Part shown: one piece after another, positions 17,268 through 25,773 of the stretch
Numbering within the stretch: position 1 is the stretch's first letter
Layout of the letters: every line of letters begins with the position of its first letter
From: Verrucomicrobiota bacterium
GTDB lineage: Bacteria; Verrucomicrobiota; Verrucomicrobiia; Limisphaerales; CAIMTB01
Assembly (NCBI GenBank): GCA_963205105.1
Contig: CAUJJW010000116.1
Coordinates: 1-48,660, forward strand
Direction: 5' to 3'
Length of the DNA: 48,660 nucleotides
Notes under the pieces: generated by a model
The model's input: the letters and a program-made list of their open reading frames with translations, nothing else
Told to the model about the DNA's origin: nothing
Database searches by the model: none
Made by a program: the position numbers and the translations under genes

Positions 17268-20200
17268 CTACCGCAGCGACGCCAAGTATTCGATGAGATC
17301 GCGGAGTTCCCGCCGACTGAGCATGTCGGCGAGCCCTTCCGGCAAGGCTGACAGGGTCCGCCGCCGTTCGGCAATCGTTGAGACCGCCACCTTGTGTTCG
17401 CCATCCTCGCCGGTGATCACGATAAGTTCGGTCGGACTTTCGGACCGGACCCTGCCGGCGATTTCCGTTCCGTCCCTCAGCGCCAGCAGCACGTTGTCGA
17501 AGCCGGCCGCGATCTGGGAATTGGGATGCAGAATGGAATCGAGGATCTGACGACGATCCATCCGGGTGGCGAGGCCGTTCAACGCAGGTCCCACCCCACC
17601 TCCATCGGAATCGACCTTGTGGCAACGCGAGCACTGGGTCTCGGGCTTGTCGAAGAACAGGGCGCGTCCCTGCGCCGCGTCGCCGCCGACAAGGACTTCG
17701 CGCCAGGCAGCCAGGGGGTCGTCGGGAGGAAGCGACGCGGCGCGGCGTTCCAGCAGCGCCGTCAGGCTGGCGTTGCTTCGAAGCTGGGCGGCCTGGACCA
17801 GGTCCGCCTCCAACTCAGGTGGAAAGCTTCCGTTGAAGAGGGCATCGAACGCCGAGGCCAGAGCGGTTTGGGCTGGTTCAGGATTCGAGAGTCGGCCGAG
17901 GGCGATCAATGCCGCCTGGGCCATGCGAATCGATTCGTTGTCCCGTCGAAGGGTTCCCTCGCGAATCAGGTGGGTGAGAATGGGCGTGGCGGAATTCCCT
18001 CCCAAGCGGTCCAGGTAGGGCAGTGCAGCGGCCCGCGTGCCTGGATCCGTATCCTCCAGGGCGAGACGAATGGCGGCCTCTGTTTCGGGTGCCCCCAATT
18101 CCGCGAGGGCTGCGGGGATGCGGCGTCGCCATGCAACCGGTGTTTTGGACTGTTGCAACCCCAGGAGAATGGGAGCGGCCTGGGGAATGCGGAGTCGGAC
18201 GGCGGCTTCCAATGCGGCCTCGGCGACGACGGGGGATGGATCGCGGAGCAGGGTTTCGACAACCGCGGTCAGAGCGCCGCGGGCGGCTTGGGCGGAACGC
18301 GGGGGGAGCGGACGCCAGAGACCCACCACCCGGTCAAACCAGCCCGGCCAGTTCTCGGGATTGATGGAAGGAACGGCCCCATGGTTGGGATCGGGTTTCG
18401 GAAACATGGGCACCCGGCCCGGAGACGCTTCAGTGACTTCCCAGGCACCCAGCAGAAACAGGGCTTCGGCGCGCAGTGTGGCGGGGGCGTTGGTGCGCGT
18501 CGCGATACCCGCGAGCGCGTACGCGTTGGACTCCTGGCCCAGCCGGAAATGCGCATTGAGCGCGCGTCGGACCAATGGGTCTCTGGCAGCGCGTTGGCCT
18601 GAGCGATGGGTCGGGCCTGGGCTGTCCGCGATCCATGAGGCGGTCTCCAGGATGCCGGCGAGCCTGGGCAGGGCGCTTGCGATGGGAACGTCATGGATGG
18701 CTCGCGCCGCCAGAATCACCAGCTCGGGGTCTTCGTCCGACAGGAAGCGGGCGATTTCGGCGTTCCCGAGGATTCGAAGCGCCAGAAGCGTCGTGTGGCG
18801 GACCTCCCTGGAAGGGGCGGAGATTTGCTCGGTGAGAAAGGCACTCAGCCGGCGCTCGTTCGACCCGCTGGCTTCGGCGGTCTCCTGTCGAGCCCAGTAC
18901 CGCGCGGCGGCATGCCGAATCCAAGGGTCCGCGGTTCGGTTGCTACGGACCAGGCTGAGGATGGTTTCGCGACCTGGAAGAAAGGTGGTGGACGCCGCAT
19001 CGCGACCGCCATTGAAGCGTGTCGTCAGGGCGTTGGCCGCCTCGAATCGGACCTTCGCGCTCGCATCCGCCGTCAACGCGGCGATGGGCAGGTCGGCGGC
19101 GATCGTCCCGGCTTCGCCGAGAACGACGGCCGCGGCGGCGCGAACCTCGGCATCCGGCTCGCCCAGGAGGCGGATCAGCCCGGCGAGCGGTACACTCAGG
19201 TCACCTTGGGAATCTCCAGCGGGAGCACCGCGGACGATCTGCCCGATGCCCCACAGTGCATGGAGCCTTGGACGCGTTTCTGCGGCGGAGAAGGCAATCC
19301 GTTGCAGACCAGTGAGCGAGCTTCGACCGCGACGGGCCAATTCCCATTGGGCTTCGAGACGCATCCGGCGATCCCGATGAGCGAGTCGATCCAGCAGCGT
19401 CGCTTCGGTCTGGGAGGCGGGATTCTCCGCCAACCCACGATGCACCTCTCGCGCGGTGGCTGGGTCCGTGGCCTGGGGGTCGGTGATTCGATACATGCGC
19501 CCCTTCTTGGGCATGCCCCAACCGGCGACCCAATCCAGGAGGTAGAGAGCACCATCGGGTCCAAACTCCACGTCGGTCGGCCAGCAGTTCCAGGCGACCT
19601 TTTCCCGGGTGCCGATCCTGAAACTGGCTCCCTGCGGCACGAGGTCGAAGGCCCAGACGCCTCCCGGGAAATCGCAGTGGAGGAATTGATGGGCGAAGCG
19701 GTCTCCGAATCCGGTTCCTGGGTAATACGTCAGGCCGGCGGGACCCTGGGACACCTGTCCCACGGGGGGAAGGATGCCATCAAGGCCGCCTTTCCAGAGC
19801 TCCTCTTGAACCCAAGGCCCAAACCCTTTCATGTGCTGGTAACTGGCCCGCCAGCCATAGTCGGCACCCTCCACCAGATGCAGCACACGGCAGTCGTCGG
19901 CACCCGCCGTGTCGTTGTCCACCGTGAACAGGTTTCCGAAGTCGTCGAACGCCAGTTCCTGGGGGTTGCGCAGGCCGGTGCAAAACACTTCCAGTTGAGT
20001 GCCGTCGGGTTCGCATCGGAGCACGCCACCCGTGTCCGGAAGTTGGATCGACGCCCCGTGGGCGTTGGTCACAGCAAGCCCTCGGTCCCCAAAGCTCATG
20101 TACAGCCGGCCATCCGGGCCGAGCACGAGTCCATGCAAGTCATGCCCCGTCACTCCAATGTGGACTCCGAAGCCTGACGCGATCGGCCTCCGCGCCTCCG

Positions 20201-20795
20201 CCTGGGCGGTGGCTCGGACAGGGGAGCCTTCGGATGTCGAGGTTCGGGTCAGCCGCCACAAGTGCGGGATGTTTCCGAACCAGACATCCGTCCCGTGGGC
20301 GAGCACCCCCGCGGCGGTGCCGTCGGCGACCGATTGGAAGCCGTCGGAAAACACGGAGGAATCATCGGCTCGATGGTCGCCGTCCGTATCGATGACAACT
20401 CGGAGTATTTCGGAGTCCTGGGTGAGCAGGCTCGCGTTAGTGACAAACTGGGAAATGAGAAAGCGGGTGCGGTCAGCGACCGTGCGGAAGCTGAGATCGT
20501 TGAGCAGCCAGGCGGTGTTCTGAGTGATGTCCAGGACACTGATCCCGTAACGATGCGTTTCCGCGATGAAGGCGGCTGTGCCGGGTTCGGCTTCGGGGGA
20601 GACCGGCGGGACCGGGACCAGGCTGAACGCGACCGGATTCAGCAGTTGGGGTTCGGCGGCCCAGACCTGAAGTTTCAGGCCCGGGGCGAGCTGGATCTGG
20701 CGGGCCTCCGCGTCAAGGGCGGCGGCCGGCGCATGCTGGGCGAAGGCAACCCAGGGCCATGCAGCGAGTAGGAGGAAGCAGCGGACAAAACCCAT
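17268..20795 (-). CDS. PVC-type dehydrogenase-like propeller with HEAT repeats and CxxCH heme domain
   Basis: An exported protein of 1175 residues; MGFVRCFLLLAAWPWVAFAQ is the signal peptide. Residues about 25-440 form a glucose/sorbosone-dehydrogenase-like beta-propeller of the PVC 'membrane-bound dehydrogenase' type (LGPDGRLYMSFGDRG, ELAFDDFGNLFTVDNDT, FGPDGALYLLDW). A long HEAT-repeat region follows to about 1000. The C-terminal heme-binding domain has CSRCH (C1055, C1058, H1059) and the family-typical DSILHPNSQIAAGF and DLIEYLASL. The protein probably oxidises a sugar or similar substrate in the periplasm and passes electrons to the heme, but the substrate is unknown. It heads the five-gene minus-strand block and diverges from the glycosylase gene across 89 bp. 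Confidence 0.92.
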   Translation of the reverse strand: MGFVRCFLLLAAWPWVAFAQHAPAAALDAEARQIQLAPGLKLQVWAAEPQLLNPVAFSLVPVPPVSPEAEPGTAAFIAETHRYGISVLDITQNTAWLLNDLSFRTVADRTRFLISQFVTNASLLTQDSEILRVVIDTDGDHRADDSSVFSDGFQSVADGTAAGVLAHGTDVWFGNIPHLWRLTRTSTSEGSPVRATAQAEARRPIASGFGVHIGVTGHDLHGLVLGPDGRLYMSFGDRGLAVTNAHGASIQLPDTGGVLRCEPDGTQLEVFCTGLRNPQELAFDDFGNLFTVDNDTAGADDCRVLHLVEGADYGWRASYQHMKGFGPWVQEELWKGGLDGILPPVGQVSQGPAGLTYYPGTGFGDRFAHQFLHCDFPGGVWAFDLVPQGASFRIGTREKVAWNCWPTDVEFGPDGALYLLDWVAGWGMPKKGRMYRITDPQATDPATAREVHRGLAENPASQTEATLLDRLAHRDRRMRLEAQWELARRGRSSLTGLQRIAFSAAETRPRLHALWGIGQIVRGAPAGDSQGDLSVPLAGLIRLLGEPDAEVRAAAAVVLGEAGTIAADLPIAALTADASAKVRFEAANALTTRFNGGRDAASTTFLPGRETILSLVRSNRTADPWIRHAAARYWARQETAEASGSNERRLSAFLTEQISAPSREVRHTTLLALRILGNAEIARFLSDEDPELVILAARAIHDVPIASALPRLAGILETASWIADSPGPTHRSGQRAARDPLVRRALNAHFRLGQESNAYALAGIATRTNAPATLRAEALFLLGAWEVTEASPGRVPMFPKPDPNHGAVPSINPENWPGWFDRVVGLWRPLPPRSAQAARGALTAVVETLLRDPSPVVAEAALEAAVRLRIPQAAPILLGLQQSKTPVAWRRRIPAALAELGAPETEAAIRLALEDTDPGTRAAALPYLDRLGGNSATPILTHLIREGTLRRDNESIRMAQAALIALGRLSNPEPAQTALASAFDALFNGSFPPELEADLVQAAQLRSNASLTALLERRAASLPPDDPLAAWREVLVGGDAAQGRALFFDKPETQCSRCHKVDSDGGGVGPALNGLATRMDRRQILDSILHPNSQIAAGFDNVLLALRDGTEIAGRVRSESPTELIVITGEDGEHKVAVSTIAERRRTLSALPEGLADMLSRRELRDLIEYLASLR

Positions 20796-20884
20796 GCGGC
20801 GCGGACGGTAAACAAGAGGGTGTTGCGGAAGCGAGACGGGAGCCTCGTCATCGACCGAACGGGTGAAGTATCCTCGGTGCCTCG

Positions 20885-21505
20885 ATGAGTGCTGAGATTC
20901 TCGCGCATTTGAGCAAGGCGGATCCGGTGATGCGACAACTGGTCCGGCGGGTTGGGCCTTTGACGTTGCAGCCTGACAAGCGACGGACGCCGTTTCAGTC
21001 GCTGGTTCGAGCGGTGGCCAACCAGCAGCTGAACGGGAAGGCGGCGGAAACCATCCTGGGGCGGTTCATCGCGTTGTTCCCGGGGAAGCGGTTTCCGTTG
21101 CCGGAGGATCTGGAGGGAGTCGACGACGATCGACTGAGGGCGTGCGGATTCTCGCGGGCGAAGGTGGCGGCCATCCGCGACATCGCGGCGAAGTCGATGT
21201 CGGGGGTCATTCCGACCTCGCGGCAGATTGCGCGCTTGAGCGATGACGCGATTGTGGAGCGGTTGACCGAGGCGCGGGGTGTGGGGCGCTGGACGGTCGA
21301 GATGCTGCTGATTTTTCAGTTGGGCCGGCCGGATGTGCTGCCGGTGGACGACTTTGGAGTGAGGAACGGCTATCGGCTGGCGTATCGGCAGGGGGAAATG
21401 CCGAAACCGAAGGAACTGCTGGCAATCGGGGAGAAATGGCGCCCGCACCGGAGCGCGGCGGCGTGGTACTTGTGGCGGGCGACGGAGCTGGACTGGGAGG
21501 TCTAA
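20885..21505 (+). CDS. AlkA-like DNA-3-methyladenine glycosylase (HhH-GPD)
   Basis: A base-excision-repair glycosylase of 206 residues that would remove alkylated purines. The HhH-GPD fold is visible: SLVRAVANQQLNGKAAETI near the N-terminus, the helix-hairpin-helix in LTEARGVGRWTVEMLLIF, and the catalytic Asp in PVDDFGV (D155/D156). The length matches the short bacterial AlkA-like form without the N-terminal TATA-like domain of E. coli AlkA. The ATG at 20885 begins MSAEILAHLSKADPVM, typical of the family. The gene stands alone between a divergent secreted protein and an inverted-repeat element. Confidence 0.93.
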   Translation: MSAEILAHLSKADPVMRQLVRRVGPLTLQPDKRRTPFQSLVRAVANQQLNGKAAETILGRFIALFPGKRFPLPEDLEGVDDDRLRACGFSRAKVAAIRDIAAKSMSGVIPTSRQIARLSDDAIVERLTEARGVGRWTVEMLLIFQLGRPDVLPVDDFGVRNGYRLAYRQGEMPKPKELLAIGEKWRPHRSAAAWYLWRATELDWEV

Positions 21506-21528
21506 TTCCGGAACTCCGCAGCTGGATC

Positions 21529-21678
21529 TCACGCGAAGACGCAAAGACGCAAAGAAGGACGGGCCGAGAAAGAGGCTCGCGCCCAGAGAGAATCGCGAAT
21601 CAAAAGGTGTGGGTTGACGGAAGGCTTCCGACTCAACGAGTTCTTCGCATTTCTTGGCGTCTTTGGGTCTTGGCGTGA
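21529..21678. repeat. Compact inverted-repeat element with 8-bp sub-repeats
   Basis: Arms of 28 nt at 21529-21556 and 21651-21678 match in inverted orientation at 25 of 28 positions. The left arm is built from 8-bp sub-units ACGCGAAG, ACGCAAAG, ACGCAAAG. The interior (94 bp) contains a second small hairpin near 21613-21637 with GTTGA/TCAAC and CGGA/TCCG arms. There is no coding capacity. It occupies the gap between two convergent genes. Size and layout fit a MITE/REP-like element or a large intergenic hairpin. I recall similar ACGCAAAG-type strings from intergenic regions of unrelated bacteria, but could not check. Confidence 0.65.
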
Positions 21679-21707
21679 ACTCAATCGATTTCAATCGCAT
21701 CGTTCCG

Positions 21708-22439
21708 CTAAGTCCGGAACTCCGCCAGAAGCGCGTCGCCGCCAGCCGGGGCATCGAGGAAGACATGGGCGTCGCGATGATGGCGGAGGAACGACGCGGG
21801 GCAGGCGGTTCCCACGGGTCCCTCGGTCATCGCCCGTACCGCCGCGCGCTTATGGGCGCCGAATGCCAGAAGCAGGGCATGGCGGGCGGCCAGGATTGTG
21901 CGCAGTCCGACCGTCACGCCCTGGCAGGGGGCGTACTTGCCGGCGAACCAGGTCCGATTCGCCTCGGTGGAAATCGGGTCGAGATCCAGGAGTCGGCCGG
22001 TGGAATGCTCCGCACTGCCGGGCTCGTTGAAACCCAGGTGTCCGTTCTGGCCGAGGCCGAGAATCACCACATCCAGCCCGCCCCGTTGTTCGATGAGCGA
22101 TTCATGGGCGAGAACGCTGCGTTCGGCATCGGCCGCCAGGGAGCTCACGGTGTGAAACTGGGCTGCTGGAATGCCCCAGGCTTCGGCGACGTGACGGCGC
22201 ATCAGGTTGGCGCAGTTGCGGGGTTCCTCCAGCGGCACTCCCACGTATTCGTCGAGGGCGAACACATGCAGGTGTGCCAGGGGCAGACGGCGTTCCGCCA
22301 GGATGCGATAGAGTTCGAGCGGTGTGTTTCCCGCCGCGACCATGACCGTCCGGGTGGAGGGGACGGTGAGCCAGGCGGCCAGTTGATCGGCGGCGGCGCG
22401 GTTCGCGTCCTGCGGGCTGGGAGAGAGGTGCAGGTTCAT
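21708..22439 (-). CDS. nagB: Glucosamine-6-phosphate deaminase family protein
   Basis: A cytoplasmic amino-sugar phosphate isomerase/deaminase of 243 residues. It would convert glucosamine-6-phosphate to fructose-6-phosphate and ammonia. Family motifs: AAGNTPLELY (phosphate loop), ALDEYVG (base D63), GLGQNGHLGFNEPGS (H134, E139), then TVGLRTILAARHALLLAFG. E. coli NagB has NDGH where this has QNGH; as I recall, Bacillus-type NagB and galactosamine-6-phosphate isomerases share the Asn form, so substrate could be either amino sugar. It is slightly shorter than E. coli NagB. It lies 67 bp downstream of rsgA on the same strand. Confidence 0.85.
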   Translation of the reverse strand: MNLHLSPSPQDANRAAADQLAAWLTVPSTRTVMVAAGNTPLELYRILAERRLPLAHLHVFALDEYVGVPLEEPRNCANLMRRHVAEAWGIPAAQFHTVSSLAADAERSVLAHESLIEQRGGLDVVILGLGQNGHLGFNEPGSAEHSTGRLLDLDPISTEANRTWFAGKYAPCQGVTVGLRTILAARHALLLAFGAHKRAAVRAMTEGPVGTACPASFLRHHRDAHVFLDAPAGGDALLAEFRT

Positions 22440-22506
22440 ACCGGGGGAGGAATCGGAAGGATTCGATCGAGGGCTGGACTCGGGTGGTGGTAGGGGGTCG
22501 GGCGCC

Positions 22507-23568
22507 CTACTCGTCGGGGCCCTCGGCGATCAACCGGCGCAGGGCTCCGGCGTGCCGCCGTCGCATCTGGTAGGTGTGTTCCCGACGCTCTTTGGCGAGG
22601 TTGTCGAGTTCTTGTCGGAGCTTCTGGAAACTGGCGAAACGCTGGGCCGGAAGGGAACCGTCCGCCAAGGCCGCCTGGACCGCACACCGCTTCTCTCCGG
22701 TGTGGGAACAAGCTCGGAAATGGCATTGGACGGCCAAGGCAGCCACATCGGGGAAGGCTTCATCGAGTCCACCTTCGGCCACCCAGAGGTGGAACTCGCG
22801 CATGCCGGGGGTGTCGATGACCAGCCCGCCGCCCGGGAGGAGGATCAGTTCCCGCCAGGTGGTGGAATGCCGTCCTTTCCCATCCTGTTCCCGCACCTCC
22901 AGGGTGGGTTGAATGGCCTGGCCATGGAGCCGGTTGATCAGGGTGGACTTGCCTGCTCCGGAGGTTCCCACGAACACACAGGAACGGCCGGGGGCCAGAT
23001 ACCGCCGCAGCTCGCCGATCCCCAGCCGGGTGCGCCCGCTCACCAGCAGGATGGGCGCGGACCCGGCGGCGGCCCGTGTCTCGGCAAGTCGCTGTTCCCG
23101 CTCGTCGCAAAGGTCGGCCTTGTTGAGCACGACCACGGCTTGGGCGCCACCTTCGTGGGCCATGACGAGAAAGCGCTCCAGGCGTCGTGGATTGAAGGTC
23201 TCGTCGAGGGCCTGGACGATGAAGGCGACGTCGATGTTGGTGGCCAGGATCTGCGGAGCGGCTTCGCGGCCGGGAATCTTTCGGGCGAATGACGTGCGGC
23301 GGGGCAGCACGGCTTGAATCACGGCCCGGCTGTCGGTGGGTTTGTGCGACAGCGCGACCCAGTCGCCCACCTTGGGAAAGCGGTCCGGGGAGGTGCCGTG
23401 CAGCAAACGACCCGCCACCCGCGCCTGGGTTTCGCCGGTGGCGGCCACGACGATGTAAGCGTTCTTGTCCTCCAGGGCGACGCGGCCAGGGAACAGCTTC
23501 TCGGCCAGGAACGGAGCAAATGCCGAGTCCCAGTGCGGGTTCCAGCCTAGATCATAGAGATCAACCAT
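22507..23568 (-). CDS. rsgA: Ribosome small-subunit-dependent GTPase RsgA
   Basis: A ribosome-assembly GTPase of 353 residues that acts on late 30S subunits. The circularly permuted GTPase order is visible: G4 NKAD (149-152) precedes G1 GTSGAGKST (201-209) and G3 DTPG (252-255). An OB-fold precedes them (KVGDWVAL). The zinc site is C282-x4-C287-x-H289-x5-C295, as in E. coli RsgA. ATG 23568 (MVDLYDLGWN) is chosen because RsgA of this subgroup starts just before such a segment. An in-frame ATG at 23652 adds 28 residues that look non-conserved. It is divergent from the peroxidase gene across 254 bp. Confidence 0.95.
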   Translation of the reverse strand: MVDLYDLGWNPHWDSAFAPFLAEKLFPGRVALEDKNAYIVVAATGETQARVAGRLLHGTSPDRFPKVGDWVALSHKPTDSRAVIQAVLPRRTSFARKIPGREAAPQILATNIDVAFIVQALDETFNPRRLERFLVMAHEGGAQAVVVLNKADLCDEREQRLAETRAAAGSAPILLVSGRTRLGIGELRRYLAPGRSCVFVGTSGAGKSTLINRLHGQAIQPTLEVREQDGKGRHSTTWRELILLPGGGLVIDTPGMREFHLWVAEGGLDEAFPDVAALAVQCHFRACSHTGEKRCAVQAALADGSLPAQRFASFQKLRQELDNLAKERREHTYQMRRRHAGALRRLIAEGPDE

Positions 23569-23822
23569 TCGTGGTGCGCATGCGGGGGACGCTACCCAAG
23601 CGTGGAAGGCGGAGGAACGGAAAACATCCGGCAGGGCGGCTGGCGGGCGCATCGGCGCACCGGGGATGGGTTACGTCGGCGGGGACTGGATGGGATTCCA
23701 GGTCCTTGTCGTTATTGCTTTGGCTCCCATGGATTTGCGTCGAAAACGCAGGCTGCCCCAGACTTGTTGCCAGGTGTTGGGGCTTGGTTGTATCGAGGGC
23801 TCTGAACAACGGAGAATGATCC

Positions 23823-24842
23823 ATGAATAAGTGTTTGAATCGAAAGGCCACCCGGTGGCTGAAGTTGGGAATCGCAACCACGGGTCTGCTCGGCTTCGGC
23901 GCCAGCGTCTTGGCTGCTGATCTGGATGCGAAGGCCCTTCGCACCCAGGCGCTGGAACTCATCGGCCCCATCCCGGAAAAGATGCCCGGATGCGACAAGG
24001 ACACCCCTGCCTTGGTGCAGCTGGGCAAGGAACTCTACTTTGAAACGGCGTTGTCCAAGAACAACAGCCAGTCCTGCAACACCTGCCATCGGGTCGACGA
24101 GAACCGCGGCGGGGTGGACAACGACCCCACGTCGAAGGGGGCCTTCGGCGAACGAGGCGGACGGAATTCCCCCACCACCCTCAACGCCGGTTTTCAGTTC
24201 GCACAGTTCTGGGATGGCCGCGCGGATGACCTCAAGGCCCAGGCCAAGGGCCCGGTGTTGAACCCGGTCGAAATGGCCATGCCCGAGGAAGCCGAAGTGG
24301 TGAAGCGCCTGAACGCCTTGCCGAAGTACCAGGGCATGTTCAAAGCGGCGTTCCCGGGCGATCCCGCTCCCGTCACCTACGACAATATGGCCCACGCCAT
24401 CGCCGCCTTCGAGCGCACCCTGGTCACCCGGGATCGGTTCGACGATTTCCTGAAAGGCGACGACAAGTCTCTGACGGCGACCGAACTCAAGGGACTCAAC
24501 CAGTTCCTGACCCAGGGCTGCACCACCTGCCATTATGGACCGGTCCTGGGCGGTCAAGTGTATCAGAAAGTCGGGCTGGTGAATCCGTTCCCCTCGGATG
24601 ACAAGGGCCGGTCGGTCGTCTCCAAGGACGAGGACGACGACTTCAAGTTCAAGGTTCCCATGCTGCGCAACATCGCCATCACCCAGCCGTATTTCCACAA
24701 GGGCCAGATCACGACCCTCGAGGATGCCGTGCGCAAGATGGGCTGGCACCAACTCGGGAAGCAATTCACCGACGAGGAAGTCCAATCGCTCGTCGCTTTT
24801 CTAAAGACGCTGACCGACAAACCCCGCGCCAAGGGAAGCTGA
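23823..24842 (+). CDS. Di-heme cytochrome c peroxidase
   Basis: A periplasmic peroxidase of 339 residues of the CcpA/MauG family that reduces hydrogen peroxide with electrons from small cytochromes. The signal peptide ends near SVLAA (about 32). Heme motifs are CNTCH (C85, C88, H89) and CTTCH (C233, C236, H237). Other family features are LGKELYFETALS, GRNSPTTLNAGF, FWDGRADDLKAQAKGPVLNP and MLRNIAITQPYFHKG. A GGAGA Shine-Dalgarno lies 7 nt before the ATG. A weak promoter candidate is TTGCCA at 23767 with a poor -10. The gene stops 6 bp from the convergent methyltransferase-like gene. Confidence 0.95.
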   Translation: MNKCLNRKATRWLKLGIATTGLLGFGASVLAADLDAKALRTQALELIGPIPEKMPGCDKDTPALVQLGKELYFETALSKNNSQSCNTCHRVDENRGGVDNDPTSKGAFGERGGRNSPTTLNAGFQFAQFWDGRADDLKAQAKGPVLNPVEMAMPEEAEVVKRLNALPKYQGMFKAAFPGDPAPVTYDNMAHAIAAFERTLVTRDRFDDFLKGDDKSLTATELKGLNQFLTQGCTTCHYGPVLGGQVYQKVGLVNPFPSDDKGRSVVSKDEDDDFKFKVPMLRNIAITQPYFHKGQITTLEDAVRKMGWHQLGKQFTDEEVQSLVAFLKTLTDKPRAKGS

Positions 24843-24848
24843 CCGGTT

Positions 24849-25340
24849 TCAGAACACGCCCGGCAGGAAGCGTTTCACCTGCCGGGCGTAGTCTTCGTAC
24901 TCGGGAAACGCCCGCCGGAGCAGGCGCTCCTCCGCCCGGGATTTGGCCAGGAAGAAGGGAAATTGCAGCATGGCCAGGACGAGGGTCCATGAGCTTTGCC
25001 ACAGCAGCGCCCAGGATGCTCCCGCCAGCAGAACCGAGGTGTAGAGTGGATGCCGACACCAGGCATACACACCATGCCGGATCAGGACCGAACCCGGTCT
25101 CGGGCTTGGAAACGGAGTGCGGTTGCGTCCCAGGTGAACGACCCCCGCGATGCCGACCGCACCCGCGGCGACGAACAGAAGACCGCCAAGAATCAGGCCT
25201 GCCGGCGAATGCCAATTCCCGGAATGCCAGGGGCCGGAGGCGATCAGCACCGACATCAGCACGCTTTGGGCCGCCACCCAGGCGCCGTCGCGAGGCGTGG
25301 GCCCGGTACTCCCGGAGTGAGTGTGGAGATCCCTGTTCAT
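24849..25340 (-). CDS. Isoprenylcysteine carboxyl methyltransferase-like membrane protein
   Basis: An integral membrane protein of 163 residues in the ICMT/PEMT-like family. It has several hydrophobic helices and the family C-terminal motif RHGVYAWCRHPLYTSVLLAG, later SRAEERLLRRAFPEYEDYARQV. The RHP and E-E-L-L pattern is the probable S-adenosylmethionine-binding region. The substrate is unknown in bacteria. The start at 25340 overlaps the arsR-like stop by 4 bp (ATGA), so the two are one translationally coupled unit. Control by the ArsR protein is therefore likely. Confidence 0.85.
   Translation of the reverse strand: MNRDLHTHSGSTGPTPRDGAWVAAQSVLMSVLIASGPWHSGNWHSPAGLILGGLLFVAAGAVGIAGVVHLGRNRTPFPSPRPGSVLIRHGVYAWCRHPLYTSVLLAGASWALLWQSSWTLVLAMLQFPFFLAKSRAEERLLRRAFPEYEDYARQVKRFLPGVF
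24856..24889. terminator. 12-bp perfect hairpin inside the end of a convergent gene
   Basis: ACGCCCGGCAGG (24856-24867) pairs exactly with CCTGCCGGGCGT (24878-24889) around a 10-nt loop. It begins 14 bp after the peroxidase stop and lies within the last codons of the convergent gene (24849-25340). It lacks a T-run, so Rho-independent termination is doubtful. It may act as a stability or pausing hairpin for the peroxidase transcript. Confidence 0.4.
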
Positions 25341-25672
25341 GCCGAGAAACCCAGGGCCCGCGCCTGAGCTCCCAATCGCTTTTGAAGACTGCCGCACACC
25401 TGCTCGCAGAGATTGAAGATCCCCGGGTCGGCGATGAAGTAGTACACGTTCAGGCCTTCTTTTCGGCGAGCGAGGATGCCTGCCTCGGTCAGGGTTTGCA
25501 GGTGGCGCGAGACGTTGGCCTGGGTGGCGCCGGTGGCGGCGACCAGGTCCGACACGTTCCGTTCCCGTTCCTCCAAGGCGATGAGCAATTTCAGGCGCAT
25601 GGGTTCGCCGAGCACCCGAAACCGCGCGGCGATGAGATCAATGGCACCTTCGGAGAGTTTCGAGCGATTCAT
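25337..25672 (-). CDS. ArsR/SmtB-family transcriptional repressor
   Basis: A small winged-helix repressor of 111 residues. The recognition helix is in ATGATQANVSRHLQTLTEAG and the wing in ARRKEGLNVYYFIAD. The C-terminal helix carries a C-x3-C pair (LCEQVCGSL), a plausible metal or thiol-sensing site because ArsR-family sensors often use cysteines in such helices. ATG 25672 is preferred; an ATG at 25687 would place the start next to the operator and upstream of the TSS implied by a TATAGT -10 on this strand. It overlaps the next gene by 4 bp and diverges from the efflux operon, which it probably represses together with itself. Confidence 0.9.
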   Translation of the reverse strand: MNRSKLSEGAIDLIAARFRVLGEPMRLKLLIALEERERNVSDLVAATGATQANVSRHLQTLTEAGILARRKEGLNVYYFIADPGIFNLCEQVCGSLQKRLGAQARALGFSA

Positions 25673-25680
25673 GTTCGCGA

Positions 25681-25713
25681 TTGACATCTACTATATGAGC
25701 GCATACGCATATA
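25681..25713. promoter_or_regulatory. Shared operator/promoter of the divergent ArsR unit
   Basis: TATATG (25692-25697) and CATATA (25708-25713) are perfect inverted 6-bp arms 10 bp apart. This size fits ArsR-family operators. On the minus strand, a TATAGT -10 (25695-25690) lies inside the repeat. On the plus strand, a perfect TTGACA (25681-25686) precedes it, though the -10 spacing is poor. Binding would block polymerase in both directions. Confidence 0.5.
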
Positions 25714-25773
25714 CGCGTTCCGCGGACGATGCCGCAGGGAGCGACACAAGGCAACGATGAACAGGAGCGTGTG

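Noticed and set aside
22030..22060. Asn (N132) in the NagB-like active-site loop where E. coli NagB has Asp
   Set aside because: As I recall, this Asn form is normal in Bacillus-type NagB and related isomerases, so it is not evidence of inactivation.
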